The notes under the pieces are model-generated. The model was not told the DNA's origin and ran no database searches. It saw nothing but the letters and a program-made list of their open reading frames with translations. Below are positions 18,091 to 25,053 of a stretch of 40,761 nucleotides of DNA, piece after piece (position 1 is the stretch's first letter; each line of letters starts with the position of its first letter). Source of the stretch: a virus; the IMG/VR virus record IMGVR_UViG_3300019124_000016, positions 1 through 40,761 of that record. One strand, 5' to 3'. The position numbers were made by a program, and so were the translations under genes.

Positions 18091-19035
18091 TTACGCAGTC
18101 TTGACTTCGATGGCGCACTGCGGGGCCAGAGTGCCGTAGCCCTTGGCGAACTTCGCAACCATCAGGGTGCCCTGACGGCGGATGTCGTACTCGGACTCAA
18201 TGGCGAGGTCCAGCAGCTTCACGGCACCGAGGGCGCCCTTCTGGAGAGCAAGACCAACAGTCGTGCTGAACACGCCTGCGTACTTGTTGCCCGTGCCGGC
18301 GTCTACCGTACCGTTGGACACCGTACCGCTGGGCAGATGGTTCGTCTTCACGATCTCCATACCAGCCACACGCAGGACCTTACCGTCCGCGTAGACACCA
18401 GCACCACCCCAATCCTTGTTCATGATCGTGGTGTTCTGGGCCAGCAGGTAGTACTGGGCCGGGCGCAGGAAGAAGACACGCTCGTTCATCGGAACGTCCT
18501 TCTCATCGAACTTCTGAGCCGCAGCGAAGATCGCAGCGATCAGGTCCGTAGCGACGGTGCCGGCGTTTGCCGAGGTGATGACCGAGCCACCTTGCTCACC
18601 CGTGATACGGGCAGCCGAACGTGCAGCCAGGATGCCGAGTTGCAGCAGCTGCTTGTCCTCGGTGTTAGCCAGGAACTGGCCCATCTGGTTGGAGTACTCG
18701 CTCCGAACCTCGTAGTGGTTCATTGCCTCGTCAATGTTGGCAATGAAGGTGTCCGAGATCAGGAGATCGTCCACCGTGATGACCACTTCGTTGTGGGCGA
18801 CAGTGCGGCCCACGATCTCCGCGCCGGGAGTGTGGTAGCCACCGCTGGCCTTACCCATCACCGGGAACTGAGCGCTCTTGCCGCTGGAGATCACACGCTC
18901 GCGGACATAGCGCGAGGCAACGCGGGTCTCATCGTATGCCGTCAGGACTTCACCAGCGAAGACCTTCAGGAAGTTTGCTTTAACGTCGCCAGCAAGGTTC
19001 TGTTGACCAGAGCGCGACGGGGTGGCATCAGCCAT
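18091..19035 (-). CDS. Major capsid protein (T7 gp10A-like)
   Basis: This 314-aa HK97-fold shell protein opens RSGQQNLAGDVKANFLKVFAGEVLTAYDE and continues FPVMGKASGGYHTPGAEI, both typical of T7-like capsids. It is followed by a strong terminator and preceded by a 258-nt leader carrying a promoter-like motif, consistent with very high late expression. No slippery-site extension (10B) is visible: the stop is followed directly by the terminator. Confidence 0.96.
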   Translation of the reverse strand: MADATPSRSGQQNLAGDVKANFLKVFAGEVLTAYDETRVASRYVRERVISSGKSAQFPVMGKASGGYHTPGAEIVGRTVAHNEVVITVDDLLISDTFIANIDEAMNHYEVRSEYSNQMGQFLANTEDKQLLQLGILAARSAARITGEQGGSVITSANAGTVATDLIAAIFAAAQKFDEKDVPMNERVFFLRPAQYYLLAQNTTIMNKDWGGAGVYADGKVLRVAGMEIVKTNHLPSGTVSNGTVDAGTGNKYAGVFSTTVGLALQKGALGAVKLLDLAIESEYDIRRQGTLMVAKFAKGYGTLAPQCAIEVKTA

Positions 19036-19211
19036 GTTGAATTACCTATGCGGAGTTGAAGGAAGTTGTTGAGCAACTCGCCAGAACTCGGCACACGGCA
19101 CAGAAGGTTGTCCCCGCAGGGGCCAGCGTTTGTGTTGCCTACGATCTATTGATTTGCAGCACCGCCACGTAGAGACGCAGCGCGGATTGCTTCTTCAGAA
19201 CTCGCTATAGG

Positions 19212-19234
19212 GACCCCTTACGGGGGTCAGTCGG
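19212..19234 (-). promoter_or_regulatory. Possible phage RNAP promoter upstream of capsid
   Basis: The minus strand reads TGACCCCCGTAAGG, matching 11 of 14 positions of the motif TGACGCACCTAAGG seen at 33.47 kb. The predicted start G is at 19217. The motif also forms a palindrome (GACCCC-CGTAA-GGGGTC), so a hairpin function is an alternative. The surrounding 19036-19293 has no gene. Confidence 0.45.
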
Positions 19235-19293
19235 TCCCACCTACGAAGAGGCAGGAGGGGAAACCGGGATGACGCTCCGGTAGACGGACAAAA

Positions 19294-19713
19294 TTACTGT
19301 CGGTGTTCTCTCTCTTGGCACGCCTGAAGGGCAGCCCTTAGTTCGTCTGCTCTGGCAGCAAGCCGTTCAAGAAACGCTGCATCTCGTCCTGAAAGCTCTC
19401 TCCCAGTGGAACCTTGGCAGGCGGGGCGGGAGGCTTCGGGCAGACGTTCGGGACGGTTGCGCAGCCGCTCAAGAGCATCATCAAGGCGAGAACGGATGCG
19501 GCGGATCTCAGCGTCTTTCGCATCAGTGATCTCCTGTTGGATGGTGGCCCTGCGCTGCTCGATACGGCGGGCCTCTTGGGTTGCCTCTAGCATCTCCTCA
19601 GTGATCTCCTCACGCTCCTCCGAGGCACCCTTAAGGTACCCAAGGAAGAACAGCGAGGCAGCCACGAGGAGCGCCACTAGCCAGCGCATAGCGGGGGACA
19701 GTAGGAAGCCCAT
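19294..19713 (-). CDS. Rz: i-spanin (Rz-like)
   Basis: This 139-aa inner-membrane spanin subunit has an N-terminal signal anchor (about residues 9-26, WLVALLVAASLFFLGYL) and a long Glu/Arg-rich coiled coil. It acts with Rz1 to fuse inner and outer membranes at lysis. The ribosome site is perfect (AAGGAGG six bases before ATG). Its location between scaffold and capsid is unusual, since T7 keeps its spanins beside the terminase genes. Confidence 0.9.
   Translation of the reverse strand: MGFLLSPAMRWLVALLVAASLFFLGYLKGASEEREEITEEMLEATQEARRIEQRRATIQQEITDAKDAEIRRIRSRLDDALERLRNRPERLPEASRPACQGSTGRELSGRDAAFLERLAARADELRAALQACQEREHRQ
19338..19523 (-). CDS. Rz1: o-spanin lipoprotein (Rz1-like), nested in Rz
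   Basis: This 61-aa outer-membrane lipoprotein is encoded in another frame entirely inside Rz. The signal sequence ends in a lipobox (LLSG-C, Cys21), and the mature protein starts Cys-Ala-Thr and is Pro-rich (CPKPPAPPAKVP), the hallmark of Rz1 proteins. AGGAG is seven bases before its ATG. The nested arrangement is the classic embedded spanin pair. Confidence 0.93.
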   Translation of the reverse strand: MRKTLRSAASVLALMMLLSGCATVPNVCPKPPAPPAKVPLGESFQDEMQRFLNGLLPEQTN

Positions 19714-19724
19714 AGGGGACCTCC

Positions 19725-20537
19725 TTAGAAGACGCTTGAACGAGCGATCTTGGCTGCTACCTTGGCACGATACGCAGGATCACTCTTGTAGAGAGGATTG
19801 CGCATAGCCTCAGTCACCTGGGCGCGGGACTCGAAGACATCAGCGGCATCTGCATTGGTGCGGCCCGACTGGAGCGTGGGCTCGTTGCCGACAGCAGAAG
19901 CGAACCGGGCACCCAAACCTTGGACGGCCAGCTTGGCACGGGCCATGTCACCAGAGGCAACGGCATCGTTGTAGGCAGCGATCTCGGCATCGCTCATGTT
20001 GACCTTGGCCCACTCCACCATCTCACCGTACTTGTCGGGACCACCGGGGGTCTCGGCCATCACGGCTTGATCGTATTGGGCGGCAAGGGCTTGGCGTCCA
20101 GCGATGTACGTCTGGACATCCGCCTCACTGAAGCCAGCATCCGCCAGCTTCTTCATGTTGTCTTCCGAGAGCTTGCCGTTGGTGCGCCACTCGGTCTCCA
20201 AGTCGGCCAGCTTCAGGCCCGCCTTCTCGGCAGCCTTCTGACCATCTTCGGGAGTCGCTTGGTTCTCCGTAGGCTTCGGCGGATCGGTAACCTTCGGGGG
20301 CTCCTCACCGGGAGTCTTCTGGCCCAGCTTCTGCTCCAACTCGGAGTAAGCCTTTGCCATGTCCTCCACGGACTTGAACTTCTCAGGCAGCCAGGAGGGA
20401 CGCTCAGGGTTTGCCGGAGGGTCCTCCGCAGGCGGAGTCACTGCGGCATTCGCAGCGTCCACCTTGGCGATCATGGCCTCTTCATGGCCTGCCGGAGGTG
20501 CAGAGACTTCCGGCTTAATAACAACGGTGTCAACCAT
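19725..20537 (-). CDS. Scaffolding / capsid assembly protein (T7 gp9-like)
   Basis: This 270-aa acidic protein has a Pro/Glu-rich N-terminal half (WLPEKFKSVEDMAKAYSELEQKLG at about 48-71) and a helical C-terminus ending YRAKVAAKIARSSVF, which in this family contacts the capsid protein. The WLPEKF...AKAYxELE motif is typical of T7-like scaffolds. I chose the ATG at 20537 because it overlaps the stop of the 55-aa gene upstream (TGATG) and has GGAG about nine bases before it. Confidence 0.92.
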   Translation of the reverse strand: MVDTVVIKPEVSAPPAGHEEAMIAKVDAANAAVTPPAEDPPANPERPSWLPEKFKSVEDMAKAYSELEQKLGQKTPGEEPPKVTDPPKPTENQATPEDGQKAAEKAGLKLADLETEWRTNGKLSEDNMKKLADAGFSEADVQTYIAGRQALAAQYDQAVMAETPGGPDKYGEMVEWAKVNMSDAEIAAYNDAVASGDMARAKLAVQGLGARFASAVGNEPTLQSGRTNADAADVFESRAQVTEAMRNPLYKSDPAYRAKVAAKIARSSVF

Positions 20538-20704
20538 CAGTAGGTCTCCACCACGATCCCGCCGTTCCACACCTCACGGAGCGGAGCCTTGGGGGATGGC
20601 GTGGTGTTCTCTTTAGGGGTTTCTTGGGGAGACACCTGAGGAGTCTCTTCAGCCACTACGGCTGGGACCTCAGGAGCCTTGGGTTGGGTTCGGGCTTTGG
20701 GCAT
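20537..20704 (-). CDS. Small Pro/Glu-rich protein between portal and scaffold
   Basis: This 55-aa protein (MPKARTQPKAPEV... ending WNGGIVVETY) overlaps the end of the portal gene by 35 nt and ends in a TGATG overlap with the scaffold start. AAGGA lies seven bases before its ATG. The tight coupling on both sides and the ribosome site support a real gene. The sequence is Pro/Glu/Thr-rich and low in complexity, with a more hydrophobic C-terminus. Function unknown; it could be a head-assembly accessory. Confidence 0.7.
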   Translation of the reverse strand: MPKARTQPKAPEVPAVVAEETPQVSPQETPKENTTPSPKAPLREVWNGGIVVETY

Positions 20705-22265
20705 TCGCCATTCCTTGCTTCGCCACTTGGCCTAGTGCAGTGACGCTAGGGCCAATCCCTTGAGCCATCATTTGCTGCATCATGGCCTGCTTCTGTTCCT
20801 GCATGACTTGCTCTTCGGTCTTGATGAGACCTTCAGTGTCAATGCCTAGGGCAGTCGCTCGGCGGGTCATATAGTCGGACCAGTTGACTCGGGAGACAGC
20901 CTCAGGGATCTGCATGACCGCAGCCATGAACTCGTCCAGCTTGTTGAGGTCGTTGCCTCGTCCCAGTGCTTCCAGGCCAGTCACAATCATTGGACGGACT
21001 ACACCCTTGGGCAGGACGGGTAACTCTCTGTTCCGCTGCATCACAAACATCAGCCGGCCAATCAGGGGAAGCTGTAGCTCCTGGCTCAGGATGGAGTAGA
21101 TCCCTCCAAGGCTGGACTCAAGCTCCTGGGCCATGAAGCGGATCTCTTCCTGAGTGACTCGCTCGCCATTCCGCTGAACTGCGGAGTTCAGCATGAAGGC
21201 AAAGGCCAGTCGCTTCTCGATGTTGTTGGCAGACTCTAGGGCCACACGGAAGTCGTTGTACTTCTCCAGTTGGAGAACCGTGACATCCTCGGCCGTGCCG
21301 TCAGCGAAGCCTCCGCTCTCAGTCTTGGCGAGGTCTTCCATCGAGGTGGTCCCGTTAGGGTTCACCAAGAAGAGGATCTTGGCTGCCGCAGCAGCACCCT
21401 CTACGATGGCCTGAGACAGCCCTTCGAGGCTCTTCAGGTCACCGATGTATTCCTCAACATAGCCTCGGCCGTAGTTCTCACCGGACACCTTGGTCATCCG
21501 AATGGGAATCCAAGGGGACTTCCCTTTGGGATACGTGCCGATGGTGGAGGGAACCTTGATGCCCTTGACCTCTTGGTAGACCTCCCAGTGGGAGTCACCC
21601 CATTTGACATGGGTGTAGAGGTCAATCTCCTTGGTACGGCTGGCCTGCTCGTTGGAATCCTCAGGGCAGTGGTGTGCAAGAAGATCTCGAATCTCCTGGG
21701 ACAGCATTGCCATGGAGAGAGTCTCCTTGACCACGATGTCCAGCACGTTGCCCATGGCGTCCCGTTGGACCACATAGTTGTGCAGCGTGAACACCCTCAT
21801 ACCGCCCTCTTTGGGCGTGTAGAGGAGCGCATTGCCGGCAGCCAGGAGGTGCTTCAGGGCCTCGAATAGGGAGACCCTTAGGGCTTCCGTCTCGATCTTC
21901 CGCTGGACTGCCCGCTCCATCTTGTTGAGCTTGGCATCCACATTCGCCTTCATCTCCGGCTGGGCCCCCAGCTTCTCCAGGGTGAACTGGTCAATGTCCA
22001 GGCGGAAGCACGGGGTGTTGACAGGGAAGAGCGCCAGGAGGAGCTTCGATGCGAGGTTGTTCAGGCCACGGGCTCCTACGGATTGGTAGGGCGTGTAGAA
22101 CTTCGTCGCATTGGAATGGCCGATGGGCGGGACCAGCGTGGGGACCGTAAGCTTGGCAGCCTCAATGGCTCTGTCTAGGAACGGCTTACGGTCTGTCTCA
22201 AGCGTTGAGTACAAGTGCCCGGCCTGCCCCTTGTCGCCCGATACGGGCTTCTGTTCTTCGGCCAT
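20670..22265 (-). CDS. Portal / head-tail connector protein (T7 gp8-like)
   Basis: This 531-aa protein would form the dodecameric portal at the capsid vertex. The N-terminus has LYSTLETDRKPFLDRAIEAAKLTVPTLVP followed by the Q-S-V-G-A-R-G-L-N-N-L-A-S-K segment, diagnostic of T7-like portals. Length matches T7 gp8 (536 aa). GGGAG lies four bases before the ATG. The C-terminus is Gln/Met-rich. Confidence 0.96.
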   Translation of the reverse strand: MAEEQKPVSGDKGQAGHLYSTLETDRKPFLDRAIEAAKLTVPTLVPPIGHSNATKFYTPYQSVGARGLNNLASKLLLALFPVNTPCFRLDIDQFTLEKLGAQPEMKANVDAKLNKMERAVQRKIETEALRVSLFEALKHLLAAGNALLYTPKEGGMRVFTLHNYVVQRDAMGNVLDIVVKETLSMAMLSQEIRDLLAHHCPEDSNEQASRTKEIDLYTHVKWGDSHWEVYQEVKGIKVPSTIGTYPKGKSPWIPIRMTKVSGENYGRGYVEEYIGDLKSLEGLSQAIVEGAAAAAKILFLVNPNGTTSMEDLAKTESGGFADGTAEDVTVLQLEKYNDFRVALESANNIEKRLAFAFMLNSAVQRNGERVTQEEIRFMAQELESSLGGIYSILSQELQLPLIGRLMFVMQRNRELPVLPKGVVRPMIVTGLEALGRGNDLNKLDEFMAAVMQIPEAVSRVNWSDYMTRRATALGIDTEGLIKTEEQVMQEQKQAMMQQMMAQGIGPSVTALGQVAKQGMANAQSPNPTQGS

Positions 22266-22274
22266 AGGGCTCCC

Positions 22275-22484
22275 TTAGGTCGGGATGTTGAGACCGCTTC
22301 CGGCAGCACCGGGGGCGTTCTGTGTCTTGTCGATCCGTAGAGCGCTACGGCCACGGTTGGCAGCGATTGCCTTCGACTTGGTAGAGCCGCTCTCGTCCGC
22401 TGGCTTCAGGATCGCCAGGGCGGGCGTGGGCTGTGCAGGGGCTGGAGGAGGTGCGGGCGGCGGTGCGTCAGGACCGAAGCACAT
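22275..22484 (-). CDS. T7 gp7.3-like virion protein
   Basis: This 69-aa protein has a Pro/Ala-rich N-terminus and a basic C-terminus ending AAGSGLNIPT, like the GGGINI end of T7 gp7.3, a tail-associated assembly and adsorption protein. It lies immediately before the portal gene, as gp7.3 does in T7. AAGGA is nine bases before the ATG. The match is short, so the call rests mainly on position and C-terminus. Confidence 0.72.
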   Translation of the reverse strand: MCFGPDAPPPAPPPAPAQPTPALAILKPADESGSTKSKAIAANRGRSALRIDKTQNAPGAAGSGLNIPT

Positions 22485-22496
22485 TCGGAGGGTTCC

Positions 22497-22688
22497 TTAG
22501 AGGACCCGTGGCAGTCCCGCTTCCTGCGTCTGTTGCCGGTTGTGGATCGTCTGGAGGTGTTGAATCACCTTCTGCTGGCCGATCAACACTCCCAGCCCTT
22601 CAGGCGCAACGGGTGCCCCAGGCAGTTTGTCGGGGAATATCTTCTGGAGGTACTCCAAAAGGTCTTTAGAAATCTCTGGAATAACCAT
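22497..22688 (-). CDS. Small conserved-looking phage protein (gp6.7-like position)
   Basis: This 63-aa protein starts MVIPEISKDLLEYLQKIFPDKLPG and ends with a Gln-rich helix (QQKVIQHLQTIHNRQQTQ). It lies where T7 has gp6.7, a small virion protein, but I do not recognise a domain. A promoter-like motif and its ribosome site (GGAG, seven bases upstream) overlap, so this is probably the first gene of a late transcript. Confidence 0.65.
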   Translation of the reverse strand: MVIPEISKDLLEYLQKIFPDKLPGAPVAPEGLGVLIGQQKVIQHLQTIHNRQQTQEAGLPRVL

Positions 22689-22692
22689 TGAG

Positions 22693-22715
22693 TTCTCCTA
22701 AGGTGCGTTAATTAA
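22693..22715 (-). promoter_or_regulatory. Phage RNAP promoter-like motif before late head genes
   Basis: The minus strand reads TTAACGCACCTTAGGAGA. The predicted start G is at 22698 and the leader is only about 10 nt before the ATG at 22688. The core matches copies at 33.47 and 36.70 kb except for A instead of G at -11 and T at -2. Confidence 0.65.
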
Positions 22716-22939
22716 CGCGCCTTAAGTGCGCGGTAGAAACTCCGCTGGGTTCCGATGTCATTCACCAGGGTGCCGGTGTATGCGAAAGGGACCATCCGCT
22801 GGGTTCCATCGGGGTTCACTTGGGAGAAGTCGGGGACCATCCGCACGTTCATCCCCTTCGGCATGGAGAGGGACCGCTCACGGAGCAGCCCGGTGCTGCG
22901 AGCGAGACGGCGGAGTTCTTTCAGATGCTTTGCGTTCAT
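22712..22939 (-). CDS. Basic hypothetical protein
   Basis: This 75-aa basic protein (MNAKHLKELRRLARSTGLL...) contains an N-terminal amphipathic helix rich in Arg/Lys and a C-terminal part with YTGTLVNDIGTQRSFYRALK. No domain is recognised. It lies 42 nt after the end of the nucleotide-metabolism gene chain and just before the late head promoter-like motif. The only upstream ribosome-like sequence is TTAGG about ten bases before the ATG. Composition looks like a real protein. Confidence 0.6.
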   Translation of the reverse strand: MNAKHLKELRRLARSTGLLRERSLSMPKGMNVRMVPDFSQVNPDGTQRMVPFAYTGTLVNDIGTQRSFYRALKAR

Positions 22940-22981
22940 GTATTAGTCGCCTAATGGGGAGAATTAAGACGTGCTTGTGGA

Positions 22982-23191
22982 TTACTGGAGGGTCGTGGGA
23001 GGGGTCTTGGTCAGGGTCGTAATGAGATCCCTGAAGCCTTCCTCCATGACACCCACACGCTGGGACATGGACAGAGCTTGGCCGTCGAACTCCCTAGGGA
23101 TTCCCGCACGGTCACACAGAGCGTGGATCGCAAGGGATTCCTCAGTGAAGTAGTCGAGGGTAGCTGTGGAGATGGTTGTCATCTTGGTCAT
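22982..23191 (-). CDS. Small hypothetical protein at the end of the nucleotide cassette
   Basis: This 69-aa protein (MTKMTTISTATLDYFTEESL...) overlaps the deoxyribosyltransferase-like gene by ATGA, which sets its start at 23191. The middle has CDRAGIPREFDGQALSMSQR. It is reminiscent of short phage proteins that pair with nucleotide enzymes, but I recognise no domain. It ends the long coupled chain that begins near 26.4 kb. Confidence 0.65.
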   Translation of the reverse strand: MTKMTTISTATLDYFTEESLAIHALCDRAGIPREFDGQALSMSQRVGVMEEGFRDLITTLTKTPPTTLQ

Positions 23192-23610
23192 TGCATTGCC
23201 TTGATGAGGTCCTCCACGCTGTGGCAGACCTGAGTGGCGAATCTGTACATCACTTCCCAGCGGCAATCCTCAGGGGGCATGTAGATGAACCCAGGCTTGC
23301 CTGAGCCGATCACATAGCCAAGCTCAAGGTGAGCCGACTTGCCAGCCGGGAGGACCATCACCACTGCATCTGCCTTGTCAAGATTGGCCTTGTCGAAGCG
23401 GAAGACGTTGGTTGCCGCAGCACCAGCTAGGGCCTCTGCATACGTCCTACCCCGGCCCTGTTCATAGAGCTTCCAGTAGTCGTCTGCTTCGGGGCCGGCT
23501 GCATACCAATCGTCAAAGACCTCGAAGCCGGCAGTCCGAAGTTGGCTGCCAATGGTGGGGATGTTGGGGTTTCGTAAGGAGCCGATTACGTAGAGACGTT
23601 TGATGGTCAT
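23188..23610 (-). CDS. Nucleoside 2-deoxyribosyltransferase-like protein
   Basis: This 140-aa protein fits the N-deoxyribosyltransferase fold. It has a VIGSLRNPNIP strand-loop at residues 8-18, FEVFDDWYAAGPEADDYW at 29-46, and a C-terminal SAHLELGY with the likely catalytic Glu96 preceded by VMVLPAGK. Family members exchange bases on deoxyribose or hydrolyse nucleotides. Start overlaps the deaminase stop by ATGA. Together with the deaminase and the DUF5664 gene it forms a nucleotide-pool cassette. Exact substrate cannot be told from sequence. Confidence 0.8.
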   Translation of the reverse strand: MTIKRLYVIGSLRNPNIPTIGSQLRTAGFEVFDDWYAAGPEADDYWKLYEQGRGRTYAEALAGAAATNVFRFDKANLDKADAVVMVLPAGKSAHLELGYVIGSGKPGFIYMPPEDCRWEVMYRFATQVCHSVEDLIKAMQ

Positions 23611-23909
23611 GGGATCAATCTAAAGTTCCGCACGCCAAGAGCCCCTAAGGACTCCTGGCAGTGGCGGCAGATGTAGGTGTGGCCGGAGACCATCGCAGTG
23701 GCTCCCCTTAGGTCTCTCCCTTGGGCTGCCCTTATCGCCTGCGTCTCGGCGTGTCCTGACTGCTGGCAGACGGTGCGGCACTTGGTGTAGTCCTCACCGG
23801 GAAGCCGAGGGCACTCCACTTGGGGATTCGCGCAGGCATTGGTGCCAACGAATGTTTCCCCATTGGGGAGGATCAGGACGCACTTAACCGTCTGCTTGGC
23901 ACAGGTCAC
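23607..23909 (-). CDS. Cytidine/deoxycytidylate deaminase-like zinc protein
   Basis: This 100-aa protein has the deaminase zinc signature: HAE at residues 53-55 (proton-shuttling Glu55) and a CRHC at 81-84 in place of the usual PCxxC. A Cys-rich insert (CPRLPGEDYTKCRTVC, 33-48) before HAE could bind a second zinc, as in some dCMP deaminases. A likely role is dCMP to dUMP conversion. The protein is shorter than typical dCMP deaminases. It is ATGA-coupled on both sides. Confidence 0.8.
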   Translation of the reverse strand: MTCAKQTVKCVLILPNGETFVGTNACANPQVECPRLPGEDYTKCRTVCQQSGHAETQAIRAAQGRDLRGATAMVSGHTYICRHCQESLGALGVRNFRLIP

Positions 23910-24346
23910 TTGGCTGCCTCAAGCTCCGTCTGAAGGAGAGCCAAGGCTCGCCATGCCAGCTTGGCCGTATGGCGGATGCCGTCCGTGTCGAACGATCCCC
24001 GGTCGATCAGGTGTCGGCCGATGCAGTCAGCGTGGTCCGTGCTCTTCTCACGGTTCCAGTGCAAGGGTTGCCCAGGGTTGTGCTGGTCGTTCCCTGCCTT
24101 GCTGCACTTGGCGACCTCAGCGATTGCCAAGGGGAAGTAGTCAAGGACACCTGAGGTGATCGGCATGGACTTCCTGGCTTTGGGGTCCGTGGGGAGGACC
24201 ATCGGCTGCTCTGGGTTGTGGGCAGGAGATGCCTTAGAAGACGGGATGAAGTCCAGGGGATGGTCGATTCGCTGAACCCTAGGAACCCCACCAGTTGGCA
24301 CTGGGTATTCCCTCGGCGGCGTGGCGTGGTAGTCCGCCTCGTTCAT
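23906..24346 (-). CDS. DUF5664 / MazZ-like dNTP diphosphohydrolase
   Basis: This 146-aa protein has a disordered N-terminal 55 residues and then a domain with GVLDYFPLAIAEVAKCSKAG (66-85), HWNREKSTDHADCIGRHL (96-113) and HTAKLAWRALALLQ (126-139). This helical pattern is that of phage proteins annotated as dATP/dGTP diphosphohydrolase, an all-alpha NTP pyrophosphatase related to MazG. I chose the ATG at 24346 for its ATGA overlap with the preceding gene and GAGG seven bases upstream, over the more upstream in-frame ATG at 24391. Confidence 0.78.
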   Translation of the reverse strand: MNEADYHATPPREYPVPTGGVPRVQRIDHPLDFIPSSKASPAHNPEQPMVLPTDPKARKSMPITSGVLDYFPLAIAEVAKCSKAGNDQHNPGQPLHWNREKSTDHADCIGRHLIDRGSFDTDGIRHTAKLAWRALALLQTELEAAK

Positions 24347-24516
24347 TGGCAGGCCTCGCAGATGTCGTCGCCCTCGTTCCGCATAGGACATACCGGAAGG
24401 GGCTCTTCAGAATCGAAGTCAAACTCCAACAGTTGGCCCTGTTGGAGTTTCTCGTGGCGCTCCACCTCAGCGATGTAGTCGCCTAAAGTTTGCTTATGGG
24501 AAGGCTTATGAAACAT
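24343..24516 (-). CDS. Small acidic Cys-containing protein
   Basis: This 57-aa protein (MFHKPSHKQTLGDYIAEVERHEKL...) ends with CPMRNEGDDICEAC, four Cys-spaced residues that could form a small zinc-binding tip. GAGGT is about eight bases before the ATG. It overlaps the previous gene by 11 nt and the DUF5664 gene by ATGA, so it fills the chain exactly. No family is recognised. Confidence 0.7.
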   Translation of the reverse strand: MFHKPSHKQTLGDYIAEVERHEKLQQGQLLEFDFDSEEPLPVCPMRNEGDDICEACQ

Positions 24517-24697
24517 TTGTGTTACCTCGCAGAGGTTCGTGTTGGGGACATCCCCGCATCCAGCGGACTACCACGCGGTTGTCCTCCGGCCTCGCTGGGT
24601 GATGACATTCGATGTTGTCAAAGGGCTCACTTGTGCCGAACTTGTGGTGCGTACAGCCGAGGCAGTTAGGGGATTCGGTACGGGATTCGGAAGTCAT
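24506..24697 (-). CDS. Small putative zinc-binding protein
   Basis: This 63-aa protein has CLGCTHHKF, then ECHH and a later GCPQHE, a Cys/His spacing common in small phage zinc-ribbon proteins. The start is set by an ATGA overlap with the upstream coiled-coil gene. Function unknown; nucleic-acid binding or a structural zinc site are both possible. Confidence 0.7.
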   Translation of the reverse strand: MTSESRTESPNCLGCTHHKFGTSEPFDNIECHHPARPEDNRVVVRWMRGCPQHEPLRGNTNVS

Positions 24698-25053
24698 CGG
24701 ATAGCAGGGGACACCCCCCAGCGGTCGAAGGGGTTCACACAGGTCAAGCCTGTGCCATTGGACGAAGGCTTGTCCCCATAGAGGATGTACTCGGTGCAGG
24801 CTCGGATCGTGAAGTCCCCGCTGCGGTGCTCCCCAGCCCATTGAAGAATCTTTTTTGACCTGTCGCGTAACCGTGCGTTCTCGCAGCTGTAATCAGTAGC
24901 AGCCTTCTGAGCAACAGCGACTTGCCGCTGGAGTTCCTTGAACGCCACATCACGGATCTCGCGAAGCTGACGGATCTCCTTGCGCATCGCCCTTAGCTCA
25001 TCCTTAAGGACAGCCCTAGCGGCCCTCTTCATGGCTTTCAATGCGGTGTCCAC
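24694..25053 (-). CDS. Coiled-coil hypothetical protein
   Basis: This 119-aa protein has a basic N-terminal coiled coil (about residues 5-65: ALKAMKRAARAVLKDELRAM and LREIRDVAFKELQRQVAVAQ), followed by a Cys-containing C-terminus (CTEYILYGDKPSS...). It overlaps the exonuclease gene by 16 nt. No domain assigned. Possibly a replication accessory, judged only from its neighbours. Confidence 0.7.
   Translation of the reverse strand: MDTALKAMKRAARAVLKDELRAMRKEIRQLREIRDVAFKELQRQVAVAQKAATDYSCENARLRDRSKKILQWAGEHRSGDFTIRACTEYILYGDKPSSNGTGLTCVNPFDRWGVSPAIR

Noticed and set aside
20600-20625. Promoter-like GAAACCCCTAAAGAGAAC before the scaffold gene
   Set aside because: It lies inside the 55-codon gene and lacks the GAC at -11 to -9; likely chance.
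22982-24346. Diaminopurine (Z-DNA) genome synthesis
   Set aside because: A MazZ-like protein is present, but no PurZ-like synthetase was found and the HD protein is SpoT-like rather than DatZ-like.
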